Below, piece after piece: positions 5,825 to 13,895 of a stretch of DNA of 20,219 bases (the first letter of the stretch is position 1; each line of letters starts with the position of its first letter). The notes beneath the pieces are model-generated. The model made no database searches. It was not told the DNA's origin and was given only the letters and a program-made list of their open reading frames with translations. Position numbers and translations under genes: made by a program. Source of the DNA: a virus. The stretch spans positions 1-20,219 of IMG/VR virus record IMGVR_UViG_3300017760_000148, one strand, 5' to 3'.

Positions 5825-7291
5825 ATGGCGCAAACCATGGACTACCGCTTTAAAACAAAACCGTATCAACATCAAATTGATGCGTTAAAAGTAAGTTATA
5901 AAAAGAAAAACTTTGCTTTGTTCTGCGAAATGGGAACAGGCAAGTCAAAAATATTATTAGACAATATTGCTATGTTATATGACGAAGGCAAGATTGAAGG
6001 TGCTATTATTGTTGCACCAAAAGGTGTTTACAAGAACTGGATAGAACAAGAGATACCTACGCATTTACCAGAACATATTGATTGCAGAACATTTCAATGG
6101 TCTGCTCCAAGCTCTAGATCTAAACAAGATCAAGAACTGTTAGATCAATTATTTGAACAAACTAGAGATCCGTCTTTGACTTTGTTTGTCATGAACATAG
6201 AAGCCTTCTCATCTAAACCTGGAATGGAAGCTGCTGAAAAATTTTTAATGGCGTACAGAGCATTGATGGCAATTGATGAAAGCACTACAATTAAGACACC
6301 GTCAGCCAAACGCACCAAAAATATAGTGTCCGTTAGCCGTTATGCGTATTACAAACGCATCATGACGGGTAGTCCTGTCACCAAAAGTCCGTTGGATTTA
6401 TATTCACAATGTGAGTTTTTAAACGAAGAATTATTAGGGCACAGCTCTTACTATACATTTAGAGCACGCTATGCCAACATGCAGACAATTAACGTTGGCG
6501 GTCGTTCGGTGAATATTGTTAGACCTAACAATAGTTATCGTAACCTTGGAGAGCTGTCAGATATTGTTAGTAAATTTTCCTATCGAATATTAAAAGAAGA
6601 CTGTCTTGATTTACCAGACAAAGTATTTGAAAAAAGAATAATTGAAATGACACCGGAGCAACAACGTGCGTACACAACTATGAGACAGATGGCGCTAGCA
6701 GAACTTGATGGTAAACTTTGTTCAACTGTAAATGTATTGACACAACTTTTACGTCTTCATCAAATCACTTGCGGTCATTTAAAAACAGATGATGGGTCAG
6801 TTACACATTTAAAAAACAATCGATTAACAGAATTAATGTCCTTGCTAGAAGAAACCGAAGGCAAGGTCATAATATGGGCAACTTACGTTTCTGACATAGA
6901 AAATATAGTCGCTGAGTTAAAAAAAGCTTACGGAGAAGCCTCTACAGTGGCATATTACGGTGCAGTGGACCCTAAGGTCCGCCAGAAGCAAATCACTCTG
7001 TTTCAAGAGAAAAATGGCCCTACACGCTATTTCGTTGGAAATCCACAAACTGGAGGGTATGGAATCACCCTTACAGCGGCTAGCACGGTAGTATACTACT
7101 CAAACAGTTATGACTTGGAAAAAAGATTACAATCAGAGGATCGAGCGCACAGAATTGGTCAAACAAACAAAGTTACATACGTTGATTTGATATGTGAAAA
7201 AACTGTTGATGAAAAAATTGTAAAAGCATTACGCAACAAAGTTAATATTGCAAACGAAATACTAGGTGAAGATCTTAAAGATTGGATTTAA
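5825..7291 (+). CDS. SNF2-type superfamily 2 helicase
   Basis: A 488-residue SF2 ATPase, the only gene on the plus strand. Motifs in order: PYQHQIDAL Q-like region (13-21), Walker A EMGTGKS (35-41), Ia IIVAPKGVYKNW (61-72), DEST in place of DEAH (151-154), motif III TGSP (181-184), motif V GGYGITLTAAS (410-420) and motif VI QSEDRAHRIGQ (436-446). The RAHRIGQ box and linked C-terminal lobe mark the SNF2 family, which translocate on dsDNA to remodel protein-DNA complexes or displace proteins. In phages such enzymes are thought to aid replication, recombination or transcription; which one is unknown here. The start at 5825 is chosen for its strong ribosome site; 5837 is the alternative. It has its own promoter and ends in a 3-bp overlap with the stop of the convergent 75-aa gene. 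Confidence 0.93.
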   Translation: MAQTMDYRFKTKPYQHQIDALKVSYKKKNFALFCEMGTGKSKILLDNIAMLYDEGKIEGAIIVAPKGVYKNWIEQEIPTHLPEHIDCRTFQWSAPSSRSKQDQELLDQLFEQTRDPSLTLFVMNIEAFSSKPGMEAAEKFLMAYRALMAIDESTTIKTPSAKRTKNIVSVSRYAYYKRIMTGSPVTKSPLDLYSQCEFLNEELLGHSSYYTFRARYANMQTINVGGRSVNIVRPNNSYRNLGELSDIVSKFSYRILKEDCLDLPDKVFEKRIIEMTPEQQRAYTTMRQMALAELDGKLCSTVNVLTQLLRLHQITCGHLKTDDGSVTHLKNNRLTELMSLLEETEGKVIIWATYVSDIENIVAELKKAYGEASTVAYYGAVDPKVRQKQITLFQEKNGPTRYFVGNPQTGGYGITLTAASTVVYYSNSYDLEKRLQSEDRAHRIGQTNKVTYVDLICEKTVDEKIVKALRNKVNIANEILGEDLKDWI

Positions 7292-7515
7292 AGAAGTTGT
7301 TTGAAAGCAAAAATAACACCGAGCAACATTCCAATGGCTCCAAACGAAGCCGCTGCTCCCATGAACCACGTCATCATCTGACGCAACTCAAACGTGTGTT
7401 TGTTTATCGTGTTTTGTTGTGCTTGCAACGTATCTAATTTTTCTTCAAACACTTCATAGCGCAGCTGACATTCAGCAAGGTGTGTTTTTAATGCTACTTT
7501 TGTTTCATCGCTCAT
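7288..7515 (-). CDS. Small membrane protein with coiled coil, holin candidate
   Basis: A 75-residue protein at the end of the virion operon. Residues 1-48 are hydrophilic and probably helical or coiled-coil (HLAECQLRYEVFEEKLDTLQ), and residues 51-71 form one hydrophobic, Gly/Ala-rich membrane segment (FMGAAASFGAIGMLLGVIFAF) ending FKQLL. Small phage proteins with this ECxxRY-coil-then-helix layout are often listed as putative holins or tail-associated membrane proteins. Its place after the last virion gene suits a late lysis function, but no endolysin is seen nearby, so holin is inference. The start ATG overlaps the stop of the 1507-aa gene (ATGA, 7512-7515) with AAAGGA upstream. The stop codon overlaps that of the convergent helicase gene, with no terminator visible between them. 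Confidence 0.7.
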   Translation of the reverse strand: MSDETKVALKTHLAECQLRYEVFEEKLDTLQAQQNTINKHTFELRQMMTWFMGAAASFGAIGMLLGVIFAFKQLL

Positions 7516-10500
7516 GCAAGATCCTTTAAGAATTCATCATTTTCAATAATTCGTTGTCTGGTTGTTACCGGATCAGCTGTCTGTGTCGCAACCGGCGGCA
7601 CGGCCGTTTGATTGCTTGCCATCTGTGCTACCGGTTGGACTACTTGATTAGGCATAGTTAAAGGTGCAGTTGCAGTATTTGTTTGAGGAACTACTGATGA
7701 TTGTTGCATATTTTTTTGATATTGTTTTTCTCTTTTAAACCTAATGTAAGCTTTAACTTTAGCATTTGTCCATCCTAAAGGCATGTTTAAATAATCCATT
7801 TGTATTCTTTGCATTTGATTATAAAGTTTTCTCATTTCGTTTCCTATTTCAATATTAGATAAACCTCTGTTTTTTAATATCTCAAAGATCCTGCCTTTTT
7901 CAGAAAAATTAGGTAAACTTGCTGCATTAAATTTTCCATCTAATAATAATGTAGGATCAGCAGCAACTAGTCCTGATCTTCCTGCCATGTATTCGTATAT
8001 CTCTTTGTCGTCAACTCCCCATAGTCTAGCAGCCTCTACAGTTTGACTGAATTGATTAAACACTTTATACTCTTCTAGTTGTTGATCCTCGTAAGCTTTA
8101 AGTATTTGTTCGTTAGTCATGTTAGGGTCAAAAGATTCTTTTGCCATTTTTGCTCTGGTGTTTTCTAATGTTTTTGCAAAAGCTCCCACTTCATATTTTC
8201 TAAAACTTTTATGAACATTAACTGTGTATTCTCTAACACCCATAAAAGTAGCCATAAACTCTGTTCCAATGTCGTAAGGTAAACCTTGATTAGTGTAAAT
8301 TAAATTTTTTCTATCTTTTTCAAATAAATTATCTGCTGCTTTTATAAATTTGTCTGCTTGTGTAAATACACCAGGGACAAAAGCTTGTTTAGCAATGTGA
8401 AGCATTGATTTTGTTAGTTTCTCACTAGTGTCATCATGTTGATAATAAATTGTTTTACCATCAATAGTTTCACCTCTTCTGGATACTACATCCGATATAG
8501 CACTAGCAACTATTTCTCCACTTGCAAAAGGTTGAATTACTGTTCCAAATGCAGTTAAAACAGAATCAAAAAATATTTGAGAACCTGTATCTCCCGTGGC
8601 TTTTCCTTCCTGAATAGCATCCAAAGCTTTATAAAAAGGGCCAAGCGTAATTTGAGCATGAGGGAACTGATAGCCTGTAGCCACATATTTAACAATAGTA
8701 TCTCCATCTTTATTTATGGACACATCAGTAATAGCCAAAGGTGCGTCTTTATTCCACTCAGGAGTAAAAGCGTCTTGAAATTTATCCATCATGTTATCTG
8801 ATATGCCGTATAAGTTTTGTGCTGTTTTTCCTGCAACATAAGGTAAAGTTAATGCGCTAAATAAACCCATTAATCTTCCAGCACCTTTTTTTCTAATACC
8901 AGGATTGCTTGAACCTAATTCATTTAAACCATATTTTATTAAATTAGCTTGAGTTCTAATCATTTCTGCTGGAAACGATATAAAGTTTCCAAGAGGTACT
9001 CTTCTCATATTTTTAACAAGAGGAGAGACAGCGTCGTAGTTTGGATAAACGTTTTTAATTATATCCGCTGATATTTCTCTAACCGCCTCATCTAATTGAG
9101 ACTCTGTAAGTTTAGGTAAAGACCGTAAATCGCTTAAACTTGGTTTTCCACCTGTTGTTCTTACAATAAAACCTTCAACATCAAATTCCCTACCGAACAC
9201 TTCTCTATAGTATTTAACTATGTCATCAAGATTTCTCATGTGAGGTCTTGTTAATGATTTTTCAAATTCATACCCATATATTTTCCAAATATCATCTCCT
9301 GCTCTATATATGTCAATTGCTTTTTCCATAAAAGGACTGTTGTACAAACGACTGAGTAAACCATCAGTGTCAACTATAAGAGGGTTTGCCTTCAAAGAAT
9401 CTTTAATTAAATAATCTAATTCTTTAACAACCATGTTGGTATTTATGACACCTTTTTCTATGTACTCGTCTATTTTACTTTTCATGATAGCATCATCGTA
9501 AGCTCCGTTGGGAGCAAAAACTTCTTTAAATATAAAATCAAAAGCTTGTTTGAAACTTGCACCGTTTCCAACGTGTCCTGCAGCTAACGCAAATGTTCCT
9601 GCTGAAGTTACGTTTCTGATTTGAGTTGTTGGACTTAAAACTGTTTTTTCTATTTGAGAAAAAGATTTTGCAGCTAAATAACTTTTAATAAGAGGAAAAG
9701 ATAAAAAACGGTCTGTCCATAAAACTCCGCCCATTGTTTCAATAGATTCTTTCATTGCAGGAACTGTCCATTTACCTTCTAAAGAATTTGGTATTTTAGA
9801 ATTACCAACACCTTTTAAACTTATTTGTTGTAGTCTTGTTAAAGCTCCTGTTGCTTTAAATAAATCATCAGGATTATCAAATATAAATTTTCCTTGCCCT
9901 ACTCTAGCTAAGTCTTCATACATATTAGTTTTAATGACTGCATCAGTTAGTTCCATTATTGTGTTTGTTAAAGCAACTTGAGGATCATCTACTTTTCCAA
10001 ATAACTTAGACACGATAGGAGGAAGTTCTTGTCCTTTTCTTAACCTATTCATTGATTGAATGCCTCCTATTTCATCTAATTTGTCATTTGCTAATTTTAT
10101 AAGTTTAGCAGATGACATATTTTCACCAGAAGCTAAGTCTTGTAAATCTGTAATTCTTTTTATTGCATCTCTTTCTAAAACTTCTTCATACAGTTCATCT
10201 AAATTTCCTTGGATTTCACCAGAGTCTAATTGTTTTCTTAAAGCTTCTTTTTGATCTAAAAGACGTTTATCAAAACGAAGGATACTTTTAAAAGCTTCAA
10301 CAACCTCTGCATAACTATCAGGCTTTAAAGTATAAGAACTATCATCAACTATTTTAAAAGATGTAGTAACGTACTCGTGCATATTTTTTGCGACATTTGT
10401 TATTAAATCATCTTCAGGTAAATTTAAACGACCATACATTCTTTTTATTGTTGCCATTTCTCTTTTAATTTTTGCTGCCGCTATTTTAAAATCTTTTGAT

Positions 10501-12035
10501 GCTCCTTTAAATAAAGGAAAAGACTTTTGACTAGGGTTTAAAACGTATTTTATTAAATCTTCTGTCATTATTTTTTTTTGCCATCTAGAACCATCTCGTC
10601 CAGACTGTGTCATCTCATCGACTGTTTTATGTAAAGAATTACTCATGATTTTAAAATTACCTATGATAGCAGACTTTACTTTTTCTATTTGAGCTATGGC
10701 TCTTCTTTGTATGGCTTTTGCTTCAGGAGTAAGCGCTTCATTAGTTCGAACAGCTCTTAGCACGCTATCTATTACACCAATTGTTTTTTGAATTCCTGTA
10801 TCTAGTCTTTGTCCTTTTTTATTTATAAAACGTATTCCATTCGGATTGTATAGTTTCCAATCTTTAACTGAAGGTATTCTTCTAACACCTGGCATTTCTC
10901 CTATTTTTTGTCTAAAAGCTTTTGCTAATCTAACTGTTTGAGGTAGACCTGTTTTTTCAGAAGCAAGCACAGCTCTTCCAACATCAAATGTCCAACCTAA
11001 AGCTCCCTTTCCTTTACTCGCTGCTGATAATAAATAAGGCGATGCAAATTTTCCAACACCATTTATACCTACACTTAGTCCTCCGACAACTAAAGGCGCT
11101 TCTAAACCAAAACGTGCTTTTTGCCCTAACACTGCAAGAGCTCTGTCTTTAGGAGAAAGGTTAGGATCACGAGGATCAACCATGTCTTCTGCTAATTTAA
11201 AACCCATGTATTGTTCTGTCAAAGGAGATAAAGCTTGAAGCACTGTGCGGTCTGTGCTGGTAGCAACTAAAGGTTCTCCTATCAAAGCAGGAGTTGCATA
11301 TTTAACAGTTTGTTGAGCTATTGATGATGTAATAGGAGCTTTAGCAGCTATCATACCAGTTGTTGTTGCAGTTTTTTTCTTTATTATATTTTTTACTTTT
11401 TTAACAACAGGACGTGCTAAAAGCGCTTCCCCTATTTTGTATCCTCCTATAAATTGCCCAGCAGTTCCGATAAAAGCACTGCCACCTGTTGTGTTAATAC
11501 TTGGAAAATCTTCATCTATTTTTTTTAAAACTTGTGTTTGAAGATCAACTCCTGTTGCTTTGCTTAAAGCATATGAACCAAGATCTGCCGGAACTCCTAC
11601 TAAAGTCTCGGAAAGTCCTTTACCTGCTTTCATAAAAGCGTCGCCTGTACCATAGGCAACTGTTCCCAAACCATAAGCTAGATTACCAAAAAAATTATCT
11701 GGGTAATCTTGCATGGCTTCTTTTGGAGATTTATCTCTTTCAAACACATCGTAAGAAACTGCATTTAATCCTCCATTTATTCTTTTGTGTCTTTCAAAAG
11801 CTGCTTGATTTTTTGCGTCTACTTCTGGATCTCCTGTTTCCTCTACAAAAGTAGAAAATGTTCCGTCTTTTAAATTTAAATTTTTTACAACTAAATCTTG
11901 ATTTATTTTAGGATCAGGATTGCCTGCTAAATATTGTTTGTATAAATCTTTATATATTTCGGGGTGATCTTGGTACACATGAGCATACCTCATTAAAATT
12001 CTTTTATCTTTATCTGTTAATGTGGTCTGAGCCAT
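7512..12035 (-). CDS. Giant (1507-aa) virion protein, probable DNA-ejection or internal virion protein
   Basis: The largest protein of the window. I see no catalytic motif and no lytic transglycosylase domain such as T7 gp16 carries. Residues 110-340 are rich in Gly/Ala hydrophobic patches interrupted by basic runs (VVKKVKNIIKKK at 210-221), suggesting membrane interaction. Residues 420-680 are largely charged helices. A conserved-looking core follows, with SPTTQIRNVTSAGTFALA (801-818), AYDDAI (845-850), RAGDDIWKIYGYEFEKSL (911-928) and GNFISFPAEMIRTQAN (1016-1031). The last 65 residues are Gln/Pro/Val/Thr low-complexity. The QxRN and FPAEMIRT patches recall large proteins of marine phages and polyvalent-type proteins. 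Size, position at the end of the virion operon and membrane-prone segments suggest it is packaged and delivered with the DNA. AAGGAG lies 8 bases before ATG 12035. Confidence 0.6.
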   Translation of the reverse strand: MAQTTLTDKDKRILMRYAHVYQDHPEIYKDLYKQYLAGNPDPKINQDLVVKNLNLKDGTFSTFVEETGDPEVDAKNQAAFERHKRINGGLNAVSYDVFERDKSPKEAMQDYPDNFFGNLAYGLGTVAYGTGDAFMKAGKGLSETLVGVPADLGSYALSKATGVDLQTQVLKKIDEDFPSINTTGGSAFIGTAGQFIGGYKIGEALLARPVVKKVKNIIKKKTATTTGMIAAKAPITSSIAQQTVKYATPALIGEPLVATSTDRTVLQALSPLTEQYMGFKLAEDMVDPRDPNLSPKDRALAVLGQKARFGLEAPLVVGGLSVGINGVGKFASPYLLSAASKGKGALGWTFDVGRAVLASEKTGLPQTVRLAKAFRQKIGEMPGVRRIPSVKDWKLYNPNGIRFINKKGQRLDTGIQKTIGVIDSVLRAVRTNEALTPEAKAIQRRAIAQIEKVKSAIIGNFKIMSNSLHKTVDEMTQSGRDGSRWQKKIMTEDLIKYVLNPSQKSFPLFKGASKDFKIAAAKIKREMATIKRMYGRLNLPEDDLITNVAKNMHEYVTTSFKIVDDSSYTLKPDSYAEVVEAFKSILRFDKRLLDQKEALRKQLDSGEIQGNLDELYEEVLERDAIKRITDLQDLASGENMSSAKLIKLANDKLDEIGGIQSMNRLRKGQELPPIVSKLFGKVDDPQVALTNTIMELTDAVIKTNMYEDLARVGQGKFIFDNPDDLFKATGALTRLQQISLKGVGNSKIPNSLEGKWTVPAMKESIETMGGVLWTDRFLSFPLIKSYLAAKSFSQIEKTVLSPTTQIRNVTSAGTFALAAGHVGNGASFKQAFDFIFKEVFAPNGAYDDAIMKSKIDEYIEKGVINTNMVVKELDYLIKDSLKANPLIVDTDGLLSRLYNSPFMEKAIDIYRAGDDIWKIYGYEFEKSLTRPHMRNLDDIVKYYREVFGREFDVEGFIVRTTGGKPSLSDLRSLPKLTESQLDEAVREISADIIKNVYPNYDAVSPLVKNMRRVPLGNFISFPAEMIRTQANLIKYGLNELGSSNPGIRKKGAGRLMGLFSALTLPYVAGKTAQNLYGISDNMMDKFQDAFTPEWNKDAPLAITDVSINKDGDTIVKYVATGYQFPHAQITLGPFYKALDAIQEGKATGDTGSQIFFDSVLTAFGTVIQPFASGEIVASAISDVVSRRGETIDGKTIYYQHDDTSEKLTKSMLHIAKQAFVPGVFTQADKFIKAADNLFEKDRKNLIYTNQGLPYDIGTEFMATFMGVREYTVNVHKSFRKYEVGAFAKTLENTRAKMAKESFDPNMTNEQILKAYEDQQLEEYKVFNQFSQTVEAARLWGVDDKEIYEYMAGRSGLVAADPTLLLDGKFNAASLPNFSEKGRIFEILKNRGLSNIEIGNEMRKLYNQMQRIQMDYLNMPLGWTNAKVKAYIRFKREKQYQKNMQQSSVVPQTNTATAPLTMPNQVVQPVAQMASNQTAVPPVATQTADPVTTRQRIIENDEFLKDLA

Positions 12036-12046
12036 TTAATAGCTCC

Positions 12047-13120
12047 TTATCCATCACCGAATGTTGCTTCAAAATCGTCTGTGTCATCAGCCTGTGTCTT
12101 TAAAATATCTTGAATAGCTTGAAGATCAATATTTAAACTATCACCGAACATACTTTGCATAACAGAGAAAGTTTGTTGAGCGGCTTGCGTAGGATCAGTT
12201 CCTATACCTCTACTTAAAGAATTTAATAATGAAGCAGCAAAATCAAGTTGACTGTTTTGAGTTTTAAATGCTAACGCTAATGCCTGTTCAGGAGTTTTAC
12301 CACCTTCGTTTATTAAGAACGCATAGTTTTTCATTATTTCACTAGGAGCTTGATTAGCAAGTTTTTGTATATCTATTCTAGTTGCATCTTGTCCCAAAGC
12401 TATTTGTAATCTGGTTGCCAGATCATCTCTTCCTAATTGAATTCTAGCATCCGCTTGTTGATTTCCAAGATCTAATTTTAATATTTCTATTTGTGCAAGT
12501 TGATCCGCTGCAGCGTCGGCTCTTCCCTCTAATCTAAATTTCTCTAATTGAGCCTCTGAGTTTTGTAGTAAGCCAAGTGTTCTGTTGTATTCTTCTTCCT
12601 CTTGCTTAAGTCTTAATGCTTTATTAGTCTCAGCTGTAGTTTGTCTAGCATCTCCATAAGCTATACCTAAATCTAAAAATTGATTAGGACTTCCAACTGT
12701 TCCCGCTGGTATAACTTCTTGTCTTTTCTTTAAAAAATTTAAACTGGCATCAGCTAAGGTATCTAATCCTGTTCTTCCATATTGAGAATAATCAACAGGT
12801 GTAAGATATTTTTCTCTCAAACTTCTATCTTTTAAAAATATATCTTCAGCACTTTGAGAAGGTGCATTAGAAGAAAGCATACTAACTCTATTTTGTACTG
12901 GTGCAGACTCATCTACAGGACCTGTTCTACTTCTTAAAGCTATTAAAGCTTGTTCTTTAGAATCAAGTTTATCTCCTCGTTGAACACTACCTCCTGGTCT
13001 AAAACCCACACGTCCACCTGTTGCGTAACCTGTTCTGTACTGCAACCCACTTGTAATACCAGAACTACGATGATCGTGTTTCGTTGTTTGAAATAATTTT
13101 CTAGTTAATGTTTTATCCAT
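12047..13120 (-). CDS. Putative inner-virion or ejection protein with GGRVGF motif
   Basis: A 357-residue protein starting MDKTLTRKLFQ at 13120. The frame is open to an earlier ATG at 13162, but that start would overlap the upstream gene by 41 bp, while 13120 follows its TAG after one base and matches the compact layout. Near the N terminus is YATGGRVGFRPGG (residues 32-44), also present in altered form in the 448-aa protein. Residues 150-240 are helical and charged, with a Gln-rich coiled-coil character (EEEEYNRTLGLLQNSEAQLE). The C-terminal part is helical and ends in an acidic tail, DDTDDFEATFGDG. I know no enzymatic function. Position between other presumed inner-virion proteins suggests a role in the DNA-delivery apparatus. 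The Shine-Dalgarno is weak, so translation may depend on the upstream gene. Confidence 0.6.
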   Translation of the reverse strand: MDKTLTRKLFQTTKHDHRSSGITSGLQYRTGYATGGRVGFRPGGSVQRGDKLDSKEQALIALRSRTGPVDESAPVQNRVSMLSSNAPSQSAEDIFLKDRSLREKYLTPVDYSQYGRTGLDTLADASLNFLKKRQEVIPAGTVGSPNQFLDLGIAYGDARQTTAETNKALRLKQEEEEYNRTLGLLQNSEAQLEKFRLEGRADAAADQLAQIEILKLDLGNQQADARIQLGRDDLATRLQIALGQDATRIDIQKLANQAPSEIMKNYAFLINEGGKTPEQALALAFKTQNSQLDFAASLLNSLSRGIGTDPTQAAQQTFSVMQSMFGDSLNIDLQAIQDILKTQADDTDDFEATFGDG

Positions 13121-13121
13121 G

Positions 13122-13895
13122 CTATCTACCAAACATACTACTACCAAGACCTGCAAGCCCACTTAGTATAGGATTTGTGTTTTGATAAGTTGAGAATGAT
13201 GGCGCACCTTGTAAGGCTCCAGCAAACTGTCCAAGTCCGTAGAATGGTGTTTGATATTGAGCTAAGTTTTGTGCTCCTAAAATCTGTCTTTGGTTTTCTC
13301 CCTGACCATACAATTGATTCACATCTTTAAACAAAGAATCTTGTGCCATTCTTCCTAATGTTCCAAACTGAGCTCCAAGTTGGCCTTGTTGTTGTGCCGC
13401 TTGTTGCGCTGCTCTTTGAGCCATGTTGTAGCCGCCTGAATAAATATTACCTAATGTTTTTGCCGCTGTGTCTGCTTGACCTCTTTGTAGTTCAGCTTGC
13501 ATAACCGCATTACGAGTTCCTGAACCTGCAAACGATCCTGACTGAATTGCACTTTGTTGTTGTTGAGCTTGTTGTGCGCCAAACATACGATTTAAATCTG
13601 TCATTGTAGTTGCGGCTTGTTGTTTAAGATAAGGATTTAAATATTGTTGCGCTGCACCTGGGCCTGTACTTGCCAATGCTTGTTGTGTTGCTCTAGCTCC
13701 AGCAGTTAAAAATGGTTGGTAAGAACCAATACCCGCTTGAGTCATGGCCATAGCATCTAACTGTTGCTGCTGTAGATTAGGTGCTAATTGAGATCCTGTC
13801 GGTACATTCTTCGGGTTAATTAAAGATTTGTAACCCTCTATAATACCACCTGGGGCAGTAAATGCACCCGATACTGTTTCGTCAATAGTCGCCAT
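13122..13895 (-). CDS. Gln/Ala-rich virion protein, probable ejection or tail-associated
   Basis: A 257-residue protein dominated by Gln, Ala and Gly. The recognisable part is YLNPYLKQQAATTMTDLNRM (85-104) followed by QSAIQSGSFAGSGTRNAVMQAE (112-133). This layout, a YLNPY helix then a small-residue (G)SFAGSGxR turn and a long Ala/Gln helix, is a common phage virion family found beside internal-core or ejection genes. The Gln runs (QQQQ at 40-44 and 114-117, with more near 160-170) suggest helical bundles. The C terminus is Gly/Ser-rich (LSGLAGLGSSMFGR). No signal peptide or enzyme motif is present. It starts with a TAATG junction (13893-13897) to the preceding gene, with GAAGGG upstream. The assignment rests on pattern and context, not on a catalytic feature. 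Confidence 0.6.
   Translation of the reverse strand: MATIDETVSGAFTAPGGIIEGYKSLINPKNVPTGSQLAPNLQQQQLDAMAMTQAGIGSYQPFLTAGARATQQALASTGPGAAQQYLNPYLKQQAATTMTDLNRMFGAQQAQQQQSAIQSGSFAGSGTRNAVMQAELQRGQADTAAKTLGNIYSGGYNMAQRAAQQAAQQQGQLGAQFGTLGRMAQDSLFKDVNQLYGQGENQRQILGAQNLAQYQTPFYGLGQFAGALQGAPSFSTYQNTNPILSGLAGLGSSMFGR

Noticed and set aside
13121-13162. Longer start for the 357-aa protein (MGLQVLVVVCLVDS, which looks like a signal peptide)
   Set aside because: The apparent hydrophobic leader is the upstream gene's final codons read in another frame. The ATG at 13120 fits the one-base gap layout, so export is not claimed.
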